Shown here in pieces: positions 34,594 to 43,393 of a DNA stretch of 64,000 nt. Positions within the stretch are counted from its first letter, which is position 1. Every line of letters starts with the position of its first letter. Location of the stretch: positions 1-64,000 of the forward strand of contig JAUIBW010000022.1 in NCBI GenBank assembly GCA_030427585.1, read 5' to 3'. A program made the translations under genes and the position numbers. The DNA is from Bacteroidia bacterium. GTDB taxonomy: Bacteria; Bacteroidota; Bacteroidia; Flavobacteriales; Flavobacteriaceae. A model generated the notes under the pieces. The model was not told the origin of the DNA. It worked only from the letters and a program-made list of their open reading frames with translations, and ran no database searches.

Positions 34594-37500
34594 ATGGTAC
34601 ATTATCCTTCTAAAAATAGTAAATTTGCCCAGCAAAAAAAGAAGGTTACTATGCAAGATAAGCTAGCGAGTATTTTGTTCTCCACACGATTAATGGCAGT
34701 TTTATTTATTGTTTTTGCGTTTTCTATGGGAGTAGGAACGTTTTTAGAAGACGCACACGGAACCACAGCCGCTAGAATTTGGGTGTATAATACATGGTGG
34801 TTTGAGGCTATTATGGTATTTTTTGTTATTAATTTTTGTGGAAATATTGTACGTTACAAATTATATAAAAAAGATAAATGGGCAACTTTATTACTTCATT
34901 TATCTTTTATTTTAATTATTATAGGAGCTTTTGTTACTCGATATATAAGCTATGAAGGCGTTATGCCCATTAGAGAAGGAGAAACAACATCTACTTTTCT
35001 TTCTGAAAAAACATATCTATCCGTTTTTTTGGATGGAGAAATTAATGGAGAACCTCGCAGACGTATCATCACAGAAGCATTAGAATTAGCAGAAGCGACT
35101 AGTAATGATTTTACCATTCATACCGACTATAATAAGCAACCTGTTACAATAACATATCAAAACTATATCCAGGGAGCAGAAATGGGATTAGTTGAAACTG
35201 AAGATGGAGAGAACTATCTTAAAGTAGTAGAAGCAGGAGATGGTAATCGTCATGATCATTTTCTAAAAGAAGGAGAAGTTTCAAATATTCATAATATACT
35301 GGTTAGTTTTAATAAACCAACCAAAGGAGCAATAAATATTACCTATAAAAATGATGATTACTTTATAGAATCTCCTTTTGATGGGTCATTTTTAAGAATG
35401 GCAGATCAGATGCAAGGATTAGTATTTAAAGATAGTCTTCAGCCTTTAATGCTTAGATCGTTGTACCAAACTGCAGGAATGCAATTTGTAATTCCTGATC
35501 CTGTAATTACCGGTAAATATGATGTAGTTCCTATAGAAGTTAAAGACAAAGGACAAGAAGATGCCTTGGTATTAAGTGTCTCTACCAATGGAGAGACCAA
35601 AGAAGTTAAGCTATTGGGAGGAAAAGGATATAATAACGATATGACCAAAATCTCATTAGGAGGTTTGGATATGTATTTTAGCTATGGTTCTAAACAAATG
35701 GAATTGCCTTTTGCATTAAAATTAAATGATTTTATAGCCGAAAAATTCCCTGGTACGAAGAATGTTTATAAATCTTTTAAGAGTAAAGTTGATATTGTAG
35801 AAGGAAATTCTTCTCAACCCTATGATATTTATATGAATCATGTTCTAGATCATAAAGGATACAGGTTTTTTCAAGCCTCTTTTGATCCAGATGAAAAGGG
35901 AACTGTACTTTCTGTAAATCATGATCGTTGGGGCACATGGATTACTTATATAGGATATATGCTATTATATTTAGGGTTAATGTTAATTCTTTTTACCAAA
36001 GGATCGCGTTTTAAAGAAATAGAAGATAAATTGAGTAAAATAAAGAAGAAGAAAAAAACATTTACCATATTTTTGGCATTAATAGTGTCTACTTTTTCTT
36101 TTGCACAAGACCAACCTCAGCCTGATCATACGAATCATTTACCATCGTTACCTAGTAAGGCACAATTAGACTCGGTTATTTTAGCTAATGTTGTTCCTAC
36201 CGCTCATGCGGCTAAATTTGGTAGTATAGTGATACAGGATGAAAGAGGGAGAATGAAACCTGTAAATACTTTTTCTTCAGAATTATTGCGTAAACTTAGT
36301 AAAAAAGATACCTATAAAGGTTTGAATGCAGATCAAGTATTTGTATCAATGGTAGAAAATCCATTTATCTGGTACAGTATGCCAATTATAGAAATTCAAA
36401 GAGAAAATGATAGTATACGTAAGATATTAGGGGTTCCGAAAACCGAAAGAAGAGTATCTTTAATAGATCTTGTAGAACCAGATGGATCGTATAAATTAGC
36501 ACCTTATTTAGAAAAAGCAAGTAGCACAAATACCCCAAGTAGTTTTGAAAAAGATTTTCTTAAAACTCATGAAAAATTTTATTTGCTTAATCAAGCGTTG
36601 GGAGGAGGAATTTTAAGGGTTTTTCCAGTTCCGAATGATGAAGGAAACAAATGGGTTTCTATGCCAGAGTTAAATGAATTTAAATTTAGTGGAATGGATT
36701 CGGTATATACCAGACAGATCATTCCGATTTATCGCCAGTCTTTACGAGAAGCAAGAAAAACAGGAGATTATAGTAAACCTGATCAATATATTGAAAGTAT
36801 TAAAAGTTTTCAGAAAAAATTTGGAAGTGAAGTATTACCAACTGATAAAAAAATCAAAGCAGAAATTGCACTGAATAAATATGATATTTTTAGAACACTA
36901 TATCGATATTATGGATTAATAGGCTTATTGCTAATGATCTTTGTAATTGTTAGAATATTTAAGGATTCTAAAATCATAAGAGCTTTGATAAATAGTGCAA
37001 TTGGTATTGTTATTCTTCTTTTTATTTTGCATACTGCAGGATTGATAATACGCTGGTATGTCTCGGGACATGCGCCATGGAGTGATGCATATGAATCTAT
37101 GATTTATGTTGGATGGACAACCTTGGCAATTGGTCTTGCTTTTGGAAAAAGAAGTAACCTTACCATTGCAGCTACCACTTTTGTGGCGGCAATTATCTTG
37201 TTTTTTGCTCATGAAAACTGGACAGATCCTGCAATTGCAAATTTACAACCTGTATTAGATTCATATTGGGTGTTAATTCATGTATCTATTATTGTAGGTA
37301 GTTATGGGCCATTCTTTGTTGGAGCAATTTTAGGGATTCTATCATTGTTATTAATGATATTGACAACAGAATCCAATAGGAAACGAATGGATATTAATAT
37401 TAAAGAGATAACCATTATTAATGAGATGGCACTTACTATTGGATTAGTAATGCTTACTATTGGTAATTTTCTGGGTGGAATGTGGGCCAATGAGAGTTGG

Positions 37501-37836
37501 GGACGCTACTGGGGCTGGGATCCAAAAGAAACATGGGCTTTGATAAGTATTATGGTGTATGCTTTTGTGATACATATGAGGTTAGTGCCAGGTCTAAGAG
37601 GAAGATGGTGGTTTAACCTGGCTTCTGTTATCGCCGTATATAGTATTTTAATGACGTATTTTGGTGTTAATTTTTACCTCAAGGGATTACATTCATATGC
37701 TAGTGGTGATAAAGTGATTACGCCTAACGCAGTTTATTATTCTATTGCCTTTTTAGTACTACTAGGTATAGTTTCCTATTGGAGAAACAAAGTGCATTAT
37801 AAGAAAAATAAAAAAGCAATTTCTACAAAAAAATAG
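34594..37836 (+). CDS. ccsBA: CcsBA: ResB-CcsA fusion for cytochrome c biogenesis (System II)
   Basis: A 1080-residue fused haem-export and ligation protein. The N-terminal ResB/CcsB part (about 25-480) has four transmembrane helices and a periplasmic domain. A lysine-rich cytoplasmic turn leads into a hydrophobic segment ending FSFAQ (about 500), then a periplasmic region to about 765. The C-terminal CcsA part has about eight helices with the haem-handling WWD motif WANESWGRYWGWDPKETWALI near 964-984. Histidines such as LIHVS and HMRL could ligate haem. It attaches haem to CxxCH motifs of exported cytochromes such as the one upstream. Confidence 0.93.
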   Translation: MVHYPSKNSKFAQQKKKVTMQDKLASILFSTRLMAVLFIVFAFSMGVGTFLEDAHGTTAARIWVYNTWWFEAIMVFFVINFCGNIVRYKLYKKDKWATLLLHLSFILIIIGAFVTRYISYEGVMPIREGETTSTFLSEKTYLSVFLDGEINGEPRRRIITEALELAEATSNDFTIHTDYNKQPVTITYQNYIQGAEMGLVETEDGENYLKVVEAGDGNRHDHFLKEGEVSNIHNILVSFNKPTKGAINITYKNDDYFIESPFDGSFLRMADQMQGLVFKDSLQPLMLRSLYQTAGMQFVIPDPVITGKYDVVPIEVKDKGQEDALVLSVSTNGETKEVKLLGGKGYNNDMTKISLGGLDMYFSYGSKQMELPFALKLNDFIAEKFPGTKNVYKSFKSKVDIVEGNSSQPYDIYMNHVLDHKGYRFFQASFDPDEKGTVLSVNHDRWGTWITYIGYMLLYLGLMLILFTKGSRFKEIEDKLSKIKKKKKTFTIFLALIVSTFSFAQDQPQPDHTNHLPSLPSKAQLDSVILANVVPTAHAAKFGSIVIQDERGRMKPVNTFSSELLRKLSKKDTYKGLNADQVFVSMVENPFIWYSMPIIEIQRENDSIRKILGVPKTERRVSLIDLVEPDGSYKLAPYLEKASSTNTPSSFEKDFLKTHEKFYLLNQALGGGILRVFPVPNDEGNKWVSMPELNEFKFSGMDSVYTRQIIPIYRQSLREARKTGDYSKPDQYIESIKSFQKKFGSEVLPTDKKIKAEIALNKYDIFRTLYRYYGLIGLLLMIFVIVRIFKDSKIIRALINSAIGIVILLFILHTAGLIIRWYVSGHAPWSDAYESMIYVGWTTLAIGLAFGKRSNLTIAATTFVAAIILFFAHENWTDPAIANLQPVLDSYWVLIHVSIIVGSYGPFFVGAILGILSLLLMILTTESNRKRMDINIKEITIINEMALTIGLVMLTIGNFLGGMWANESWGRYWGWDPKETWALISIMVYAFVIHMRLVPGLRGRWWFNLASVIAVYSILMTYFGVNFYLKGLHSYASGDKVITPNAVYYSIAFLVLLGIVSYWRNKVHYKKNKKAISTKK

Positions 37837-37994
37837 TCAGATTTTCTAATTTATAAAGTTTCCAAAACTCATTATCCTTATATATTTGGTAATAGTATTG
37901 TGTTTTTTGCTTTAAAGAAAGGGCAGAACTACATATTCTCTGTAATTATCAACGCATAATGACAATCAGAACTGCGTAGCAAAACCTAATATAC

Positions 37995-38017
37995 GGTATG
38001 GTTTTTATACCTTTTTT
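37995..38017 (+). terminator. Weak terminator after ccsBA
   Basis: The short stem GGTAT / ATACC is followed by six T about 160 bases after the stop codon. Only 5 bp of stem, so this is tentative. Confidence 0.35.
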
Positions 38018-38290
38018 AGAGTTATCTTAAAAAAAAATAAAAAAAATATTTCCCAGTCCCGAAAAATGAAACTCAGGACTCGTATTCTTGTACTGTGAAA
38101 AACAATGTAATGTAAGGTTAAACAAAATTTTATGAGGTTTATGTTAAGATAAAAGCATGATAACGAGTGATCTAATATGTTTGATTACACATACCGTAAG
38201 GTGTAAAAATGTATGGAGAGCTAGTTTTTTAAAAAAACAGATCTCTTAAAGTAAAGTTAAATCTTAACTTTTTAACAACTTAAAAATGAA
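38018..38290. other. Non-coding stretch before the secretion operon
   Basis: No credible reading frame. A palindrome GTTTTTTAAAAAAAC lies near 38225-38240. The stretch probably holds control sites for the operon that follows, but none was recognised. Confidence 0.4.
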
Positions 38291-38298
38291 TATATTTG
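38291..38298 (+). promoter_or_regulatory. Candidate -7 box for the T2SS-like operon
   Basis: TATATTTG fits TANNTTTG. If used, it would give a leader of about 250 nt before the first gene at 38557, long enough for post-transcriptional control. Confidence 0.4.
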
Positions 38299-38556
38299 CG
38301 ACTTTATTTTTTATAAATATACAGGGGTTTGTATCGGTACGTTTGTATTGTTTTCGAGGTTTTTAGCTTTGGTGTTCAGCAAGTTGTGAGGGGTTAACAT
38401 GTTTTTTTAGGTTTTTATAGTGATCGTTACTGCGACTTACTTAGTATAATGTACTGTAATAAATGACATTTTAAGAATCGAAATACTATAACTGTATAAT
38501 AATAAGTTTGCGCAAAAAAATAATAACCACAATGGTTGGAAAAGTATTGTAAAGGA

Positions 38557-39333
38557 ATGCAAAAAATAATATATATAAGTATCATATTCACCTGCCTGTT
38601 GAGTTGTAAGACCTCACAGGAACTGTTTAATAAGAAAAATATTAGTACTACCGAGTATAAAGAGAGTTTTCATGTTACTGAGGATGAACCAAAACCAAAA
38701 CCCGGAGTAAAATACTATTGGTTTAAATCCAGAAAAGTACAAGCTACACAAAGTGATTATGCAGGAGCATTATTGGATGGGTTATATACCAAGTATTATT
38801 ACTCTAATGAATTGGCAGAGAAAGGCAATTTTTATAAAGGAAAAAAGATTGGTATCTGGAAATCCTGGTATAAAAACGGTCAATTAGCAACTACAGAAAA
38901 CTGGAATAAAGGAGTACTAAATGGTAAATGTGTATTCTATGATAGTATTGGTAATGTAATATCAAAGGGTAAATATACCAGTGGTAAACGATCTGGGAAA
39001 TGGGTTTTTGTACAAAAAGGTGATACTATAGATTATAGTAAAAAAATACGTAAAGAAAAAGATACACTCAAGCCAGGATTTTTTAGAAGACTATTTAAAA
39101 AGAAAGCAAAAGATTCAGTGGCTCCTCAGGAGAAAAAATCAGGTTTCTTTAAAAGACTTTTTTCTAAAAAAGATAAAAATAGAGCAACTTTTAAAACGAC
39201 AAAGAATAATAACCCAAAAGCAAAAGGGAATACTAAAAAAGGAGTTAAAAAAGCAAAACAAAAAAAGACAACTAATGATAAACCAAATTTCTTTCAACGG
39301 TTATTTGGTAAAAAAGAAAACGATAATACGTGA
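38557..39333 (+). CDS. MORN/YwqK-type repeat lipoprotein heading the secretion operon
   Basis: A 258-residue lipoprotein. The ATG at 38557 is chosen because AAAGGA lies just upstream and the peptide MQKIIYISIIFTCLLSC is then a clean lipoprotein signal (Cys about 17). Residues 75-160 hold MORN-like repeats of the type GIWKSWYKNGQLATTENWNKG. The C-terminal third is strongly basic and contains three copies of a motif FFxRLFxKK (GFFRRLFKKK, GFFKRLFSKK, NFFQRLFGKK). The stop overlaps the next gene by 4 bases. A role in envelope anchoring or assembly of the secretion machine is possible but unproven. Confidence 0.8.
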   Translation: MQKIIYISIIFTCLLSCKTSQELFNKKNISTTEYKESFHVTEDEPKPKPGVKYYWFKSRKVQATQSDYAGALLDGLYTKYYYSNELAEKGNFYKGKKIGIWKSWYKNGQLATTENWNKGVLNGKCVFYDSIGNVISKGKYTSGKRSGKWVFVQKGDTIDYSKKIRKEKDTLKPGFFRRLFKKKAKDSVAPQEKKSGFFKRLFSKKDKNRATFKTTKNNNPKAKGNTKKGVKKAKQKKTTNDKPNFFQRLFGKKENDNT

Positions 39334-40553
39334 TAAAAGCCGGTTCTATAGCGTATGCAATACTAATTTGTATTGTGGTAGGGATATTTTGTTATTCGCT
39401 GTTAGTAATGAGTGGATATGCTAAAATACACCAGAGCATGCTTGATGCCCATGCCGAACTGGTATCTAACAATGAATCTGCACAAGAGTATTTTCTTGCA
39501 AAAATAGGGGATATCGAAGAGAAGAGAATTACCATAGATGTTTTTGATAATGGGATGAATTCTTCAGGAAGAATAAAACCATGGGGATTTTATAAGGTAT
39601 TATTAACCACTTCTGTTTTTAAAAAAGACACCATAAAAAGAGCGGCTTTGATAGGGCAGTGGCAAAAAGAAGATGCACTGGCACTATATCTTTCAGATGC
39701 TTCGAAACCTTTATTTATGGTAGAAAAAGCTAAAATAACAGGAAATGTGTTTTTACCAAAATCAGGTATAAAAGCAGGGTATATCACTTCTAATGCATAT
39801 CGAGATACAAAATTTTTGATAGGTACAAAACGTAATTCAAAAACGAGTTTACCTAAGATTGACCATATAGATTTTGCATATGATATTGATAACATACGCC
39901 AGATTAGGTTAAATGAAATAAAAGATAATGTTGCTCTGTATAATAGCTTTAATAAGCAAACGCTGATTATAGAAAGTGATACAATAATCGTAGATAATAA
40001 AAAGCTTTCGGGAAATATTGTTATAAAATCTAATGATTCTATCTATATCAAAAAAAATAATGTGTTAGAAGATATTATCATAGAGGCTCCAAAGGTAGCT
40101 TTCGAATCTGGTTTTGTTGGTAATGTACAGGTACTGGCGGAAAAAGTTGTCGGACTTGAAGAAAATGTAGTTTTAAAATACCCTTCAGGTATTTTGATGA
40201 ATACCGGTAATGTCGATAAAAGAGAGGTCGTTATAGGAAAGAAAAGTAAGATTTTGGGAGGAGTAGTAATAAATGATATAAATAGAGGATTAGATAAAAT
40301 AATTACTGTAGAAGAAGATGCCGAAGTAATTGGAGATATCTACTGTAGTGGTAAGTTACAACTTAAAGGAAATGTAATAGGTACAGTATACACAAGTAAC
40401 TTTTACCTTAGAACAGAAGCTTCTGCTTATGATAATTATATTTTAAACGGAACAATTGATAGGAAAAGTCTTCCTGATGAATTTGTAAGGATACCACTCT
40501 TTAAAAATAAAAGTGAATACTTTAAACCCTATGCAATTATTAAACAAATATAA
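39330..40553 (+). CDS. GspK/PilX-like minor pseudopilin with a beta-helical C-terminal domain
   Basis: A 407-residue protein starting at a GTG that overlaps the previous stop. The N-terminus MIKAGSIAYAILICIVVGIF looks like a class III pilin signal, with possible cleavage after KA. It lacks Glu at +5, as GspK and PilX proteins do, and continues into the amphipathic helix YAKIHQSMLDAHAELVSNNE. The C-terminal half (about 215-385) is a run of short beta turns (ITVEEDAEVIGDIYCSGKLQLKGNVIGTV) resembling a bactofilin or polymer-forming right-handed beta-helix. It would cap or prime a pseudopilus. The assignment is by position and N-terminal pattern. Confidence 0.6.
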   Translation: MIKAGSIAYAILICIVVGIFCYSLLVMSGYAKIHQSMLDAHAELVSNNESAQEYFLAKIGDIEEKRITIDVFDNGMNSSGRIKPWGFYKVLLTTSVFKKDTIKRAALIGQWQKEDALALYLSDASKPLFMVEKAKITGNVFLPKSGIKAGYITSNAYRDTKFLIGTKRNSKTSLPKIDHIDFAYDIDNIRQIRLNEIKDNVALYNSFNKQTLIIESDTIIVDNKKLSGNIVIKSNDSIYIKKNNVLEDIIIEAPKVAFESGFVGNVQVLAEKVVGLEENVVLKYPSGILMNTGNVDKREVVIGKKSKILGGVVINDINRGLDKIITVEEDAEVIGDIYCSGKLQLKGNVIGTVYTSNFYLRTEASAYDNYILNGTIDRKSLPDEFVRIPLFKNKSEYFKPYAIIKQI

Positions 40554-40872
40554 TGTTAAAGCGGGGTCGGTTATAGAATCGGTAATTGCCATGACTATCA
40601 TTGCAATTTGTTTGTCTATGGCTCTTGTAATATATAGTAGAGTTTTGGATTCTGATCATAGTATTGCTCATTACCAGGCTCGGCAAAAGATAAAGGAATT
40701 GTTTTGGGAAACAAAAAGTGAAAAACAGTTTATAGATGAAGATTATGATTTTGAATCTTTTACCGTAGTGAAAAAAGTAGAGAAATTAGAAAATAACGCA
40801 GGATATAAAGTTGTATTTACAATAAAGGTACAATCAAAAAAAGAAACATACCAATACATTGTTAGAGAATAA
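40531..40872 (+). CDS. GspI-like minor pseudopilin
   Basis: A 113-residue protein. The ATG at 40531 is chosen over one at 40513 because it gives a short pilin leader, MQLLNKYNVKA, before the helix GSVIESVIAMTIIAICLSM. Glu stands at +5 if cleavage follows the Ala, and the rest of the N-terminal helix is typical of type IV pilin-like proteins. A small globular domain follows. It overlaps the GspK-like gene by 23 bases. It is most like GspI/PilV in size and order, but the subtype is inferred. Confidence 0.7.
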   Translation: MQLLNKYNVKAGSVIESVIAMTIIAICLSMALVIYSRVLDSDHSIAHYQARQKIKELFWETKSEKQFIDEDYDFESFTVVKKVEKLENNAGYKVVFTIKVQSKKETYQYIVRE

Positions 40873-41353
40873 AAAACATACACAATTACAGGCATTTACA
40901 ATGCTAGAACTCGTTATTGGCATGGTGATATCATCATTGGTCATTACAATGGTATATGTTATTTATGATAACTTATCTAGACAAGTCGTGGTTTATGCAG
41001 ATCAACAAGATGATTTAATGACGTATAACCAGTTTCAAAACCTTTTTTCAAAAGATGTTCAGCTTAGCACATCTATAGCTATAGATGATGATAAACATAT
41101 TGTATTAGAGAACCCTAATAAAGAGATACACTATTTTTTCAAAACAGAAAAAATCATCAGAAAAGCAGAGGCAGTAGATACTTTTAATATAAAAGTTCTG
41201 GAGGTTCAGTTTGGCCAAAACGAAAAAATTGAGGAAAAATATCAACTCATAAAACTAAAAATTGAGATACTTGGAGCAAGTTTTGATTTTTTTGAATCAA
41301 AAGAAATTTCTCTTGCATCGAGAATGAATAATTATTTGCTGGATGAGTATTAA
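40859..41353 (+). CDS. GspJ-like minor pseudopilin
   Basis: A 164-residue pseudopilin. It has no ATG early enough, so the TTG at 40859, which overlaps the stop of the previous gene by 14 bases, is taken as the start. The leader MLENKKHTQLQA precedes FTMLELVIGMVISSLVITMVY, a classic pilin helix with Glu at +5. The globular part is beta-rich and lacks cysteines. Its size and place after the GspI-like gene suggest GspJ/PilW. It is translationally coupled on both sides. Confidence 0.72.
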   Translation: MLENKKHTQLQAFTMLELVIGMVISSLVITMVYVIYDNLSRQVVVYADQQDDLMTYNQFQNLFSKDVQLSTSIAIDDDKHIVLENPNKEIHYFFKTEKIIRKAEAVDTFNIKVLEVQFGQNEKIEEKYQLIKLKIEILGASFDFFESKEISLASRMNNYLLDEY

Positions 41354-42476
41354 TATTTCAACATATAAAACAAAAAATGTCACTAAGACAAAAAAGAAAA
41401 ACGATAGCTTTTTCTCTAAAGAAGTGAGTTTTGGTAATCGTTTTTCTGATAAAGACAAAATGGATTTCTATAAAGAACTTTCTGTTTTATTAAACTCTGG
41501 AGTAGATTTTAGAAAAGCACTCGAAATATTAAAAGACCAACAAAAAAAGGAGAAACATAAAAACCTGATACAAGGTATAACAAAAGAAGTGGTACAAGGT
41601 AAAGCCTTATTCGAGGCTTTACGAGACTCTGGAAAATTCTCTCCATATGAATATTTCAGTGTTAAAATAGGTGAAGAAACCAGAAAATTAGACGAAGTAT
41701 TACTAGAACTATTTCAGTACTTCGATAGAAAAGTAAAAATGAGAAGACAGTTATTATCGGTTTTTACATATCCTTCGTTTGTATTGCTGTTAACTTTTGG
41801 AGTGCTTTATTTTATGATGAAGTACGTCGTACCTATGTTTGCTACTGTATTTAAACAGTTTGGAAAAGATTTACCAAACTTAACTAAAAAGATCATTTAT
41901 GTTTCAGAGCATTTTTCGACCATAAGTATAGTTTTTGGTACTGTTTTGATCTCCATAATAGCTTTTCACTTTTACTTTAAAAACAAGACTTTTTATAGAA
42001 AAGTAATATCTAATGTAATGATACGAATTCCGTTTTTTGGTAAACTGGTAAGAAAAATATACATCACTCGTTTTTGTCAATCGCTAAGCTTATTATTATC
42101 TGCAAAAACTCCATTAGTGACTTCTTTGGATTTGGTGCAGCGTATGATATCCTTTTACCCATTAGAATCAAGTTTAGATATCATCAAAAAGGAAGTCACA
42201 AAAGGAACTCTTTTTTCAAAAGCATTAGCCAAACATGCTATATACGATTTTAAATTGGTTTCACTTGTTAGCGTAGCCGAACAAGTAAATAAATTAGATG
42301 ATATGTTTGAGCGATTGGCTAAACAATATGATGAAGAAGTGCAGCACCAGACTAAGATGATTGGTGTTATTATGGAACCATTAATAATTGTAATCATAGG
42401 TTTGGTTGTGGGTACTGTATTAATTGCAATGTATTCTCCTATGTTTGATTTAAGTAAAATTATTGAACCTTCTTAA
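41343..42476 (+). CDS. gspF: T2SS/T4P inner-membrane platform protein (GspF/PilC)
   Basis: A 377-residue GspF-family protein. Two homologous helical cytoplasmic domains lie at about 40-165 (FYKELSVLLNSGVDFRKALEIL, with FSVKIGEETRKLDEVL) and 240-360 (ITRFCQSLSLLLSAKTPLVTSL, with LVSVAEQVNKLDDMFERLAKQY). Membrane helices lie at about 140-165, 195-215 and 345-370. It is the membrane platform that couples the ATPase to pseudopilus growth. Both domains and all helices are intact. It overlaps the GspJ-like gene by 11 bases. Confidence 0.93.
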   Translation: MSINISTYKTKNVTKTKKKNDSFFSKEVSFGNRFSDKDKMDFYKELSVLLNSGVDFRKALEILKDQQKKEKHKNLIQGITKEVVQGKALFEALRDSGKFSPYEYFSVKIGEETRKLDEVLLELFQYFDRKVKMRRQLLSVFTYPSFVLLLTFGVLYFMMKYVVPMFATVFKQFGKDLPNLTKKIIYVSEHFSTISIVFGTVLISIIAFHFYFKNKTFYRKVISNVMIRIPFFGKLVRKIYITRFCQSLSLLLSAKTPLVTSLDLVQRMISFYPLESSLDIIKKEVTKGTLFSKALAKHAIYDFKLVSLVSVAEQVNKLDDMFERLAKQYDEEVQHQTKMIGVIMEPLIIVIIGLVVGTVLIAMYSPMFDLSKIIEPS

Positions 42477-42485
42477 AAAAGGAAA

Positions 42486-42908
42486 ATGAAAATAAACAAG
42501 AACATTAATAAAAAGGTTTATGTAAAGGCATATTCGATGTCAGAATTAGTAATTGTACTATGTATTATCGGGATTTTAATACTATTGGTATTACCAAACC
42601 AGACTTCTGTAGTATCACAAGCAAAAGCTATTGAAGCCCAGAGTATGCTAAATCATCTGTATGGGTTAGAGAAAAGTTATTTTTATCGAAACTCTAAATA
42701 TACAGCCGATTTTGAAGCTCTAGGTTTTGAACCTGCACTATCTATTAGTGAAGGGGGACAGGCTGTGTATAGAATTGAAATCACAGAGGCATCTACTAAT
42801 TCTTTTAGAGCCAGAGCGGTTTCTCTATCCGATTTTGATGGCGATGGAACTTTTAATACGTGGGAGATTGATCATAATAAGTTATTAAAAGAAACGGTAA
42901 AGGACTAA
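42486..42908 (+). CDS. gspG: Major pseudopilin (GspG-like) with an EF-hand-type calcium loop
   Basis: A 140-residue pseudopilin. A long leader ends VYVKA before YSMSELVIVLCIIGILILLVLP, with Glu at +5. The central part, LNHLYGLEKSYFYRNSKYTADFEALGF, is the standard alpha-to-beta region of GspG/PilA-type proteins. Near the C-terminus DFDGDGTFNTWE has Asp at 1, 3 and 5, Gly at 6 and Glu at 12, an exact EF-hand loop spacing, so calcium probably stabilises the subunit as in GspG. It lies 9 bases after gspF and shares a base with the next gene. Confidence 0.85.
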   Translation: MKINKNINKKVYVKAYSMSELVIVLCIIGILILLVLPNQTSVVSQAKAIEAQSMLNHLYGLEKSYFYRNSKYTADFEALGFEPALSISEGGQAVYRIEITEASTNSFRARAVSLSDFDGDGTFNTWEIDHNKLLKETVKD

Positions 42909-43393
42909 TGGCATACGTATTAGTATCTATTTTATTCATCTCTTTTGGGATAATGCTATATCAGGATATCAAATATAGGCATATACACATCGGGCTACCT
43001 GTTTTGGTGTTTGTGGTGAGTATGTATATAAATAAAGATATCATAGTTCTTTTTGATGGTCTTAAATCATTGACATTTATTGGAATTAACTTTATTTCAA
43101 TTGTAGCATATTTTTCCATTAAAAAGTCAAAATTCCAAAACCCATTTAAACAATATATTGGTATAGGAGATTTGGTGTTTTTAATCGCCGTAATTCCTCT
43201 CTTTTCCTTTAGAAACTATATGCTGTTCTTTATTTCTGGGATGATATTCTCTTTGGTATTGTATGCGATATTTCAGAATAAAAGCGAACAAAAAACAATA
43301 CCATTGGCAGGATATTTATCATTATATATCATTGGTTTGATGATTCCTAATCTATTTTTATCAACTAACATTTTTTACAGCTTTATAATTTGA
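42908..43393 (+). CDS. Prepilin peptidase (A24 family, GspO/PilD without methylase domain)
   Basis: A 161-residue polytopic membrane protein with about six hydrophobic helices. The two catalytic Asp motifs of GxGD aspartic peptidases are present: D in YQDIKYRHIH (about residue 20) and D in YIGIGDLVFLIA (about 84-93). The N-terminal cysteine-bearing methyltransferase domain of classical PilD is absent, which is common in short A24 peptidases. It would cleave the leaders of the pseudopilins encoded next to it, all of which have Ala, not Gly, at -1. Confidence 0.85.
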   Translation: MAYVLVSILFISFGIMLYQDIKYRHIHIGLPVLVFVVSMYINKDIIVLFDGLKSLTFIGINFISIVAYFSIKKSKFQNPFKQYIGIGDLVFLIAVIPLFSFRNYMLFFISGMIFSLVLYAIFQNKSEQKTIPLAGYLSLYIIGLMIPNLFLSTNIFYSFII

